From JBIOJM01 sp044450785 (GTDB lineage Bacteria; Planctomycetota; Planctomycetia; Isosphaerales; Isosphaeraceae): a stretch of DNA of 13,132 nucleotides. The stretch spans positions 1 to 13,132 of the forward strand of contig JBIOJM010000294.1 in NCBI GenBank assembly GCA_044450785.1, in the 5' to 3' direction. The notes beneath the pieces are model-generated. The model was not told the origin of the DNA and searched no databases. It saw nothing but the letters and a program-made list of their open reading frames with translations. The translations under genes were made by a program, and so were the position numbers. Shown here one piece after another: positions 7,364 through 13,132 of this stretch. The number at the start of each line of letters is the position of its first letter. Position 1 is the stretch's first letter.

Positions 7364-7918
7364 TTGGACATCCTGGAATGCCCCGACGCGCAGCCCATCT
7401 CGTCCGAGGTCCGCGAACAGCTCCTGGAGCCGTTCATCTCGGGCGCGAGCGTGACGCTCACGGAGTTGGCGCAGATCGAGCCGGCGGTCCGGTCGACTTA
7501 CCGGACGGCGCATCCTCGCACGCTCGGCGATATCTCCGCGGTGCTCGGGCTGACGGCCGAGGGCGGCGAGTTGCTCGTCCTCAGCTTCCCCGCGGCGACG
7601 GCGGCGGCGCTCGCGGGGCGGGTCCTCGCCGAAGTCACCCAGGCGCCGGACGAAGAGCTCGTCCGCGATTGCATGGGAGAGCTCGCCAACGTCATCGCCG
7701 GCCAGGCCAAGACGCTGCTGGCCGAGACGCCGTACCAGTTGCTCCTCGCCACGCCTAGAGTCCTGTCGGGCCCCGGCCTCGAGGTCGGGGCGCGGCCGGA
7801 CATCGAGAGCTTGGTCGTGGTCTTCGGCAGCGAGGCGGGTGATTTCGCGCTCCAGATTTGCTTGCACTGGGACGGGCCGTACGCGGCGTCCGCCAGGGAC
7901 GGGGAGCCTGTGCAGTGA
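7364..7918 (+). CDS. CheX-like (CheC/CheX/FliY family) chemotaxis phosphatase
   Basis: The product is about 184 residues. Its central part (about 60-170) reads as a CheX-like domain. The diagnostic phosphatase signature E-x-x-N is present as GELANVIAGQAKTLL, with E106 and N109 from this start (108 and 111 from the GTG). In the CheC/CheX family these two residues dephosphorylate CheY-P, which fits its place as last gene of the cheA-cheR series. The cluster has no CheZ or CheD. The N-terminal 45 residues are not recognised. Two starts are possible: a GTG at 7358 overlaps the GGGAGG ribosome site itself, while the TTG at 7364 has that site five bases upstream and is preferred. The last residues (about RDGEPVQ) fall in a dispersed repeat, so the C-terminus may be repeat-derived. 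Confidence 0.8.
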   Translation: MDILECPDAQPISSEVREQLLEPFISGASVTLTELAQIEPAVRSTYRTAHPRTLGDISAVLGLTAEGGELLVLSFPAATAAALAGRVLAEVTQAPDEELVRDCMGELANVIAGQAKTLLAETPYQLLLATPRVLSGPGLEVGARPDIESLVVVFGSEAGDFALQICLHWDGPYAASARDGEPVQ

Positions 7919-7984
7919 CGTCGGGCCGCAACGACTCGCCGTTCTCGAACGGACGGGAGCAACTGGTACGGGTCTGGCTGGAGT
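7898..7984 (+). repeat. Dispersed intergenic repeat, copy B
   Basis: Positions 7955-7984 match copy A (4754-4784) apart from one indel. The 59 bases 7898-7956 just before them align without gaps to 10616-10674 at 45 of 59 positions (about 76% by hand count). The copy begins inside the last codons of the CheX-like gene and extends into the gap before the convergent gene at 8055. Confidence 0.7.
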
Positions 7985-8054
7985 GAGATCCTGTTGCCGT
8001 CCGGGCCGACCGTCCGGGTCACTCGCGGCTTCGACGCGCGTGCCCGACGGGCGC

Positions 8055-9194
8055 TCACGCCGGCCGGCCCTCGCCCTCGTCGTTCCCGAGCGACGCAAGC
8101 CACGTCGTCACCACGGCGCCGACGCGGCGGATCGTGAGCGAGAGGCTCTTGCCCGCCGGGCCGCCGAAGTGGAACGCCAGCCACTCGACGGCCCGCGTAT
8201 TCAGCTCCGCGACGGTGCCGAGGAGCGGGTGCGACCGGACGTCGAGCACACCCCCGGCTATCTGCGCGTATCTCGACTGCTTCGTTCGGCCTCCCGATTT
8301 GCAGAAAATCGCGAAATTCTCACAGTTGAACTTGAGCAGGTTGTACTTGTACAACTTGCCCACCTCCGACAGCGCCGTGGCAACGACCTCCTCGGCGGGC
8401 CGCGACGGCAGGTCGGGGTAGGTCCAGTGCTGCGGCGTCCGCCCTCGGAGGAACTCCTCCCATGTGACCTGGTGGACGTGGTCGTCGTCCAGGTAGTGAA
8501 CGACCTTTCCGTCGCCGATGTAAACGCCCAGGTGAAACGCCGTGCCGAAGTAGACGGCGTAGAGCTCGGCCCGCTCCGGCTCGGGCATCACGGCCTCGTA
8601 AATCAGCGCGTGGTCGGACTTGAGCGCCCGCAGCGCGATCCAGACGAGGCTCACTCCGAAAAGGATGAGTTTCAGGCCGACGAGCACCCCGGCCCAGGCG
8701 AGCGGGTCCGCGACCAGCCGCAGGAGAATGGCCAGGCCGGCGGCGGTGGTCACCAGCCCGCAGAGGGTCATCCAGCGCCGGCTGGAGGCGGTTGGGGAAC
8801 GCAGGGCGACGTAGACGAGCACGACCCCCTCGATGGCGAAAAGCAGACCGAGAACGGCCGCCGCCACCTCGGCCGAGAACCGCCACCGGTTCAGCAGCAG
8901 CACCCCCATCGCCGCGTCGAGGGCCACCTGGCTCACGATTAGCGGCCAGCCGCGACGTCGCGCCTCGGCCGAGCGCCGGCCGAGGACGAGCTGGAACGCC
9001 TTCACCGCCGCCGCGAGGAGCAGCAGGACGCCCAGCAGCCGGATCAGCCCACCGAACAGCTTTAGCGGCAGCGCCATCGCAATGATGCCCAGGAGCACGC
9101 ACGCCAGCCCCACTCCCATCAGCAGGCTCCGGTTCACCCCGAACCGCTGCTCCAGCCGCTGCCCGATCTCCGCGAGGTTCGGGGTCTCACTCAT
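8055..9194 (-). CDS. HdeD/DUF308-like six-helix membrane protein fused to an LRAT-type papain-like domain
   Basis: This is a 379-residue protein. Residues about 23-190 hold six hydrophobic segments (about 23-46, 50-71, 84-102, 110-132, 142-162, 166-190) in the pattern of the HdeD/DUF308 family. Residues about 205-305 form a lecithin-retinol-acyltransferase-like domain. H221 lies in AFHLGVYIGDG, H233 in VVHYLDDD and C291 in FNCENFAIFCKSG. That is the H-H-NC arrangement of the family, which includes acyltransferases and phospholipid-acting thiol enzymes. A loosely conserved tail follows. The likely site is the inner membrane, with the enzyme domain held near lipid. The ATG at 9194 has GGAG seven bases upstream; a frame from 9323 would add 43 unconvincing residues. 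It converges on the chemotaxis cluster. The substrate is unknown. Confidence 0.85.
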   Translation of the reverse strand: MSETPNLAEIGQRLEQRFGVNRSLLMGVGLACVLLGIIAMALPLKLFGGLIRLLGVLLLLAAAVKAFQLVLGRRSAEARRRGWPLIVSQVALDAAMGVLLLNRWRFSAEVAAAVLGLLFAIEGVVLVYVALRSPTASSRRWMTLCGLVTTAAGLAILLRLVADPLAWAGVLVGLKLILFGVSLVWIALRALKSDHALIYEAVMPEPERAELYAVYFGTAFHLGVYIGDGKVVHYLDDDHVHQVTWEEFLRGRTPQHWTYPDLPSRPAEEVVATALSEVGKLYKYNLLKFNCENFAIFCKSGGRTKQSRYAQIAGGVLDVRSHPLLGTVAELNTRAVEWLAFHFGGPAGKSLSLTIRRVGAVVTTWLASLGNDEGEGRPA

Positions 9195-9427
9195 CGCGTC
9201 TCTCCGTGGTCCCATCTCATAAGGCCCGCCTCCCAGCCCGTGCAGGGCCAGGCAGGAAGGCGACGCCGCGATCTCACCCCGTGCGGGGGTTTCGGTCCTT
9301 GAACTAACCACATCGTTCTGCATGGGTCCCGCCGTTTCCGTCCCGTATCAAACCCTCGGTGGGCCTTGACCGTAACCGGCCGCCTGGCCCGGATCAAGAC
9401 TCCGTTGCCTGCCCAGGCCTGAAAGGC

Positions 9428-9846
9428 TTAGCTCATCCTGTTGAAGTAACGTTCATAGACGATCCGACGAACGTGATACCCGACCTCGCGGACGGCACGG
9501 ATTGCGAGATCAAACAAAAAGGGCATGCATTGCAGCCGAAGGCACTGCATCCTCAGCTCGAACCGGCGGGTAGCGAATTTGATCTCGGCTCGGCGTCGCA
9601 CGGGGACTTGGTCGCGCGCGGCAAGTTCGCGCCGAGGGAAAAGCCTCGCGTTGCGCGTGCTCCCCGTCGTCCGGGCCAGGGTAGGGTGAATCCAGCCGGT
9701 CTCGGTGCGCCGTCGGAGTTGGAGCGGGCCGCTCGCATCGAGCTCACAACGAGAAATGATCGGCGAACAGCGCCGACGGCTTGTCGGCGGGAGAAGTGAG
9801 AACGGCTGACGGCGTGCTGTTCTCGATGTGATCGGCGGCTCAAGAT
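9428..9846 (-). other. Open frame without a start, possible element remnant
   Basis: The 645 bases between the LRAT gene and the transposase hold no gene I can support. The minus strand has one frame open for about 420 nt, from a stop near 9847 to TAA at 9428-9430. It reads ELDASGPLQLRRRTETG, HPTLARTTGSTRNARLFP and later MPFLFDLAIRAVREVGYHV. The first in-frame ATG (9548-9550) leaves only 40 residues. The Arg/Ser-rich composition upstream of that ATG is like a shadow frame. A plus-strand frame (9359-9799) overlaps it, so neither is secure. I suspect a repetitive or mobile sequence, because it abuts the point where the transposase homology breaks. From 9195 to 9427 I see only a small GC hairpin near 9276-9290. 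Confidence 0.3.
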
Positions 9847-10421
9847 CGCGTCATCGTGCCGGACATCCAGCCAGGTTCGCGACCCGCCGCGCGCCCAGGC
9901 GTCCGGTCACTTCCCGCAACGGCGAGAATCGCCACGCACTTGAACCGGCCCTCGAAGAATGCCCCACGCGCCTTGTCTTCCCGATTGGTCAGCCGAGACA
10001 GTGGTTCCTTCAGGCATTTCATGAACCAACTGATGCTTTGCAACCGCTCGCGAATCTTCGTCACCCACGGAACGTCGTTCAGCCGCCCTCGCACCCAATC
10101 CTCGGAAATCGGCAGCGGCTGTCGTGATTGATCGCGCGGCGGAAAGAGCCGTCCCCAGCGCCGCACAACGTTCTCGTCCGACCAACCCTGGGCGACGTCC
10201 AGCTCGAGCCGCAGCAACACGTGGAGATGATTATCCATCACCGAGAACCCGCCGACGCCCACCGCGAAGATTTGTGCAAGTTCTTCGATCCGATTTTCCA
10301 TCCACGCTTTACGGTCGGACACCCCTTCACCGAGCAGGAACGCCCGTCGGACACAGCGCGTCACGCAGTGATACCAGCGGGTCACGGAAGCATCGATCTG
10401 CTGACAGCGAGCGATGGTCAT
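9840..10421 (-). CDS. REP-associated (IS200-like) tyrosine transposase, C-terminally truncated
   Basis: The 193-residue frame resembles REP-associated Y1 transposases, single-strand DNA nucleases related to IS200/IS605 TnpA. Visible marks are the N-terminal YHCVTRCVRRAFLLG strand, the HUH metal-binding motif H65-L66-H67 in VMDNHLHVLL, the helix SWFMKCLKEPLSRLTNRED and the GRFKC strand near 158-162. Family homology stops at about residue 166 (near position 9924). The expected C-terminal segment with the catalytic tyrosine (of the form AY-x-DLNP-x-RA) is absent and is replaced by 27 unrelated residues. None of the three frames downstream restores it. The protein is therefore probably inactive. 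The ATG at 10421 has AGGAG eight bases upstream; a longer frame from 10457 exists. Confidence 0.8.
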   Translation of the reverse strand: MTIARCQQIDASVTRWYHCVTRCVRRAFLLGEGVSDRKAWMENRIEELAQIFAVGVGGFSVMDNHLHVLLRLELDVAQGWSDENVVRRWGRLFPPRDQSRQPLPISEDWVRGRLNDVPWVTKIRERLQSISWFMKCLKEPLSRLTNREDKARGAFFEGRFKCVAILAVAGSDRTPGRAAGREPGWMSGTMTRS

Positions 10422-10478
10422 CGGTGGATCTCCTGGGAAGACCACGTGACTGTACAAGCAGGCACTATGCCCGTCAAG

Positions 10479-10497
10479 ACCGCGTGGGCGGTTTTTC
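10479..10497 (+). terminator. Intrinsic terminator-like hairpin upstream of the transposase
   Basis: ACCGC (10479-10483) pairs with GCGGT (10488-10492) around a GTGG loop and is followed directly by a run of five T on the plus strand. No plus-strand gene ends nearby. It may instead be a structured end recognised by the REP-type transposase encoded divergently. Confidence 0.4.
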
Positions 10498-10615
10498 TGT
10501 GCTTCCCACCGCGAGCACGTTTAGCCTCACCTTCGGGGCAGCGAGCCGTTCCTGCGATGCGTGTCCTTTCCACTCGCTTGAGCCGCGTGGGCCGGACGCG
10601 CCGGCGTCCGCGAGA

Positions 10616-10674
10616 GACGGGTAGCTTGCGCGGCGACGACAGGCGGCAGCGGCTCGCAATTCTCGAGCTGACGG
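10616..10674 (+). repeat. Dispersed intergenic repeat, degenerate copy C
   Basis: Ungapped alignment to 7898-7956 gives 45 of 59 identical bases, including the shared cores TTCTCGA and GACGG at the end. After this block only scattered similarity to the 31-nt core remains (GGTCT-x-G at about 10685-10693). Confidence 0.55.
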
Positions 10675-10904
10675 TAGTTGTTCAATGGTCTAGCCAAACG
10701 GCTGAAGCTGGCGTGGCGGTCATCTTCGTTTTCCATGTTTCAATTTCATCAAGGCGACCTTCTCAGCTAAGCTTGAGCGTTCGACAATCTCGCAACAAAT
10801 TGGCAACACCACTGCCCATGCCGCCGCACTGCGGCTACAATGCAAAGAAGTGCGGCTTCGTCGCAAGTAGTTGTGGCTCACTGATTTTCCAACGGCAATC
10901 TGGT

Positions 10905-10920
10905 GTCACGACAATGTGAC
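10905..10920. promoter_or_regulatory. Possible operator dyad GTCAC-N6-GTGAC
   Basis: This is a perfect 5+5 inverted repeat with a six-base spacer, about 100 bases upstream of the antitoxin-like gene. Toxin-antitoxin operons are often autoregulated at such dyads, but the distance is large and the repeat short. Confidence 0.2.
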
Positions 10921-11020
10921 GCAGAAGCAGGGAATCCGGATTGGGACCCTAGATCCCCGGCTTTGGTCGAAGCAGGCACACCGACCGCTCATTCACGCTC
11001 AACCTGAAGAAAAGGCCCGT

Positions 11021-11236
11021 ATGGCAGTGGAACCAACGTCCCAAGGGACACGTCGCGGGTTAGATAAGGCCTTGCTCCGGCAGTCAGTAGCTGCGCTGCA
11101 AGCACGGTTGGGGCTGAACCACGATCCGACAATCACGGGAGAACAAGCGCAGGCGATCACCGTAGCTAGCGGGGTGAGACCGGAGGATAGAGTGCTTTCG
11201 AGCGAAATCCTGCGAATGCGTGAAGAGAAAGAGTAG
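11021..11236 (+). CDS. Small antitoxin-like protein of a PIN toxin-antitoxin pair
   Basis: The 71-residue product has a central LDKALLRQSVAALQARLGLNHD helix region, the segment EQAQAITVASGVRPED, and an acidic tail LSSEILRMREEKE. From memory this pattern (LR-x-x-x-A-x-x-x-RLG-x-x-HDPT...GVRPEDN-x-x-S) recurs in small planctomycete-type proteins encoded just before PIN-domain toxins, so it is read as the antitoxin. The ATG at 11021 has AAGG five bases upstream; an earlier in-frame ATG at 10871 would add 50 unlikely residues. The stop is eight bases before the PIN fragment. No DNA-binding motif is obvious. The family assignment relies mainly on context and remembered pattern. Confidence 0.6.
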   Translation: MAVEPTSQGTRRGLDKALLRQSVAALQARLGLNHDPTITGEQAQAITVASGVRPEDRVLSSEILRMREEKE

Positions 11237-11244
11237 GCTGACCG

Positions 11245-11478
11245 GTGGCCCTCCTCGATGGTATCGAGCTCATTCGACGCCACAATTTGAACTCGAGCGA
11301 CGGCGCGATACTGCAAGCGTACCTCAAGTACGCCATTCCGATGCGCCCGTCCGTAGTCAGTGTGCTGGTCGCCTCTGACCAACGTCTGCTGCGTGCTGCG
11401 AAAGCCGAAGGTCTTGAAGTTCTCAACCCGGAGAGCGTTCAGGCCGCGCATATACCGGCTTTCTTGGCGGCGTTATGA
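11245..11478 (+). pseudogene. PIN-domain toxin, C-terminal remnant
   Basis: This 77-residue frame matches only the second half of a PIN (VapC-type) ribonuclease: IRRHNLNSSDGAIL with acidic D19, then VLVASDQRLLRAAKAEGL with D45, then LNPE. A complete toxin is roughly 130-150 residues and begins with a hydrophobic strand plus the first catalytic aspartate (of the form LDTSVL). That half is absent. The eight bases after the antitoxin-like stop leave no room for it, and no other frame supplies it. An internal deletion is the simplest reading. The GTG start has no good ribosome site. With half its active-site acids gone the protein should not cut RNA. Confidence 0.7.
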
Positions 11479-11616
11479 TCCATCGGACGGCCCGACTTGC
11501 TCTGGATCAGTTAACCTAGGTTCAACAGAATTGCCCTCAGCGCGCTAAGCCATTGGAATGCGGGCCCTCATCCGCACGGGGACGACGGCCCTCAAGCACG
11601 CGTCGGTGGGGAAGCC

Positions 11617-12348
11617 TTAAACGAGCCAGCCGTGGCTTTCACGACGTGCCAGGTGGATTTGCGAGACCGCAATGGCGAGTGCCTCGCAAAGGCGTTCCAG
11701 GCCGTCCGCGCTCGCCTGGTAAATGTGGTACGGGTGCTGGCGCAGGTCGAAGGGGATGTCCGAATCGGTCCGCGCGATTAGGACGACATCCTTGCCCAGA
11801 GTGTGCGAGATCCCCAGTTCATAGAAGACGTTCGCATTCTTGCCGGAGAGATCGGCGATCACGACGCTGGCCTTGTTGATCCCTTCCCAAACTGTATGAA
11901 TGATCGGCTGGGCGCGAAAGAGGTCGTCCGCCCGCCTGCAACGCTTCTGGCAGCGAACCTCGACGGCGCAGCGAACCGCATCAAAGACCGCGTCGAACTC
12001 CTCGGCAAACGGCATCACGACGAAGATGAGTTCCTTGTCGAAAGCCAGGTCCTTGGCGCCGAAGATTGGGACTGCGATCTGGGCCCTCTGGTCGAAGTCG
12101 TCTGGCGCAGCGGCGAACTCACGCTCCAGAAAGCGCCGTCCGGCATCTGTGAGCGTCACGGCGGTGCTCGCCTTCAGTGGGTCCGCCCAGTCTATGTACT
12201 CCATGAACCTCAGATCGTTGAGGTAGCCAAAGACCCCCCTGGTCCTGCGCACGCACTGCCCCGCGTTATCCACGCCGCCGGCTTTCCTCAGCCAGATCAG
12301 AATCGCCTGCTGGGACGCCGATAGCCTATAATGCTCATGTATGTTCAT
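11617..12348 (-). CDS. Winged-helix protein with nucleoside deoxyribosyltransferase/TIR-like Rossmannoid domain
   Basis: The protein is about 243 residues. Residues about 8-80 look like a winged helix-turn-helix (SASQQAILIWLRKAGG, then VTLTDAGRRFLEREF). Residues about 105-212 form a Rossmann-like domain. Its opening strand is LIFVVMPFAEEFDAVFDAV, followed by PIIHTVWEGINKASVVIADLSG and the motif KNANVFYELGISHTLGK, then a DIPFDLRQ-x-x-Y-x-IY end. The D-x-S-x-x-N-x-N-V-x-YELG pattern is typical of the nucleoside 2-deoxyribosyltransferase superfamily and TIR-like relatives; E177 would be the candidate catalytic glutamate. Such domains occur as nucleotide- or NAD-acting effectors in bacterial conflict systems, but no activity is proven here. 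The ATG at 12348 lies inside the last codons of the upstream gene, so the two genes are probably co-translated; a GTG at 12366 is an alternative. Confidence 0.7.
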   Translation of the reverse strand: MNIHEHYRLSASQQAILIWLRKAGGVDNAGQCVRRTRGVFGYLNDLRFMEYIDWADPLKASTAVTLTDAGRRFLEREFAAAPDDFDQRAQIAVPIFGAKDLAFDKELIFVVMPFAEEFDAVFDAVRCAVEVRCQKRCRRADDLFRAQPIIHTVWEGINKASVVIADLSGKNANVFYELGISHTLGKDVVLIARTDSDIPFDLRQHPYHIYQASADGLERLCEALAIAVSQIHLARRESHGWLV

Positions 12349-12916
12349 CGTGATATGATACCTCACTAGGCAGCCAGTGTTGGATGTCGGGGAGCACGCC
12401 GGAGTCTAGAGGGCCGAAGACGGTGAAGACAATGAGTGTGAACGGGTGGACCGCCAGCAGGAGGGCGGCGAGGCGGTGGTTTCCGTCCAAAACAAGGTGC
12501 CTGCCGCTCCCTAGCCAATACGTCGCGACGGCCAACTGGACAGGTTCGCGTGAGCCCGTGAAGGAAGCTGCCAGAGCCGCGATTCGGTCCCTACGCGACG
12601 GCCTCAGGCTTCCCAGGAGTTGCGGCACGTCTGTGAGGCCAATGGAATTCGCCCACCTATCCCCGAAACCCGACTCCTCGCCGCCTCGCAGGTACCAAGG
12701 CACGAACCAACCCTCCAGGTCGCGCGGGCTGTCCACAACGCCCATCCGGACTGGCCATCGCTCACGCTCGAGCCGATCCCACGCGAAGCGCACGCGAAAG
12801 TGCGGGCGGAATGCCCTCACGAAGAGGCCCGTCGGGATCACGCAGCCCTCAGTTAGCTCCATGTCTTCCTCGTCTCTCGCAAGCGGATGAGTCGTCGGCG
12901 ATTTATCATTAAGCAT
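12335..12916 (-). CDS. Protein with ParB-like DGNHR motif
   Basis: The product is about 193 residues. The clearest feature is RHLVLDGNHRLAALLLA (DGNHR at 144-148), the signature of the ParB N-terminal/sulfiredoxin-like fold, where this loop binds nucleotide phosphates. The preceding part has an aromatic-rich stretch (RDLEGWFVPWYLRGG) that I do not recognise. No helix-turn-helix typical of chromosome-partition ParB follows, so it is not a standard segregation protein. Start choice is uncertain: the ATG at 12916 has GGAGG only two bases away, while an ATG at 12862 has GAGGA at a better distance and would give about 175 residues. The 3' end overlaps the next gene by 14 bases. The two gene products probably work together. 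Confidence 0.6.
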   Translation of the reverse strand: MLNDKSPTTHPLARDEEDMELTEGCVIPTGLFVRAFRPHFRVRFAWDRLERERWPVRMGVVDSPRDLEGWFVPWYLRGGEESGFGDRWANSIGLTDVPQLLGSLRPSRRDRIAALAASFTGSREPVQLAVATYWLGSGRHLVLDGNHRLAALLLAVHPFTLIVFTVFGPLDSGVLPDIQHWLPSEVSYHDEHT

Positions 12917-12964
12917 GTCCTCCGATCGCGAAATCGCCTCCGACCCTCTGGGGCCGATCACGAC

Positions 12965-13124
12965 TCAAATATCTTGGTTTTGCTCAGTCGGGTCCAGCCC
13001 CGACCAAGCGCCGGCCAGCGCGCCGGGATTATGGGAGACGCTGGACTTGGCGATCTTCAGTCTCGCGCTCACCTCCCGCGCTTCGTAAGCGCCGCATTTT
13101 TGCTGCAATTATTGCCCGTGCCAC
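12965..13124 (-). pseudogene. Broken helix-turn-helix fragment
   Basis: On the minus strand one frame gives VARAIIAAKMRRLRSA from about 13124. An overlapping second frame gives YEAREVSARLKIAKSSVS and runs to a TGA at 12965-12967. Together they resemble one helix-turn-helix (arm of the form AREVSARL-x-IAKSSVS) broken by a small frameshifting deletion near 13080. After KSSVS the text no longer looks like a DNA-binding domain. The fragment may be a decayed gene or transposase start; the window ends just upstream. Confidence 0.3.
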
Positions 13125-13132
13125 TCCAACGC

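Larger units (their letters stand above)
10498..11020. other. Intergenic stretch with repeat copy C and no supported gene
   Basis: About 520 bases between the transposase leader and the antitoxin-like gene. Several small frames exist, but none shows a recognisable domain or ribosome site. It contains a degenerate dispersed-repeat copy at 10616-10674, a GCCGCACT/AGTGCGGC-type dyad around 10823-10855, and a GTCAC-N6-GTGAC dyad at 10905-10920. GC content falls visibly after about 10720. Confidence 0.5.

Noticed and set aside
7839..8942. 367-residue plus-strand frame
   Set aside because: It overlaps the 3' end of the CheX-like gene and the LRAT protein antisense, and has no motif.
9272..9292. 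CCCC-GTGC-GGGG hairpin followed by GTTT
   Set aside because: The stem is short and there is no plus-strand gene upstream for it to terminate; it may be chance in GC-rich DNA.
9359..9799. 146-residue plus-strand frame with some protein-like text
   Set aside because: It has no ribosome site and no recognisable domain, and a competing minus-strand frame covers the same bases; the composition does not decide between them.
11513..11522. Palindrome AACCTAGGTT after the PIN remnant
   Set aside because: It is a ten-base palindrome with no gene start beside it; it is too short and isolated to call an operator.
11803..12324. 173-residue plus-strand frame
   Set aside because: It is antisense to the winged-helix/Rossmannoid gene, which has clear motifs.

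Overview
The window comes from a GC-rich bacterium. The gene families, the REP-associated transposase type, the toxin-antitoxin type and the dispersed intergenic repeats recall Planctomycetota, but that is an impression from recognised protein text and no marker gene proves it.

Region 1 (about 1-7918, + strand) is a chemotaxis gene cluster: cheA, cheW, a soluble chemoreceptor, cheY, cheB, cheR and a CheX-like phosphatase gene. The receptor carries an N-terminal truncated-haemoglobin domain and two PAS domains and has no membrane segment. It would report an intracellular gas or redox cue to CheA through CheW. CheA would phosphorylate CheY and CheB, CheR and CheB would set receptor methylation, and the CheX-like protein could dephosphorylate CheY. 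The left edge is abnormal. cheA begins inside its dimerisation domain and is joined, through about 20 nt that fit both genes, to an oppositely oriented PRC-barrel gene fragment. This is either a real rearrangement or an assembly chimera. Between cheB and cheR lies a 14-copy heptamer array flanked by two near-identical copies of the cheR start.

Region 2 (8055-9194, - strand) holds a membrane protein that joins six HdeD/DUF308-like transmembrane helices to an LRAT-type papain-like domain with an apparent His-His-Cys triad.

Region 3 (about 9195-11480) looks like mobile-element debris. It contains a 400-nt start-less open frame, a REP-associated tyrosine transposase that has lost its C-terminus, a degenerate copy of a dispersed repeat, and a toxin-antitoxin locus with an intact antitoxin-like gene and only the C-terminal half of its PIN toxin. 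The bases here are visibly less GC-rich than in the chemotaxis cluster.

Region 4 (about 11617-12916, - strand) is a two-gene unit with a short overlap. One gene encodes a protein with a ParB-like DGNHR motif. The other encodes a winged-helix protein fused to a nucleoside-deoxyribosyltransferase/TIR-like Rossmannoid domain. This pair is the best candidate for an uncharacterised conflict or nucleotide-signalling system. A broken helix-turn-helix fragment ends the window.
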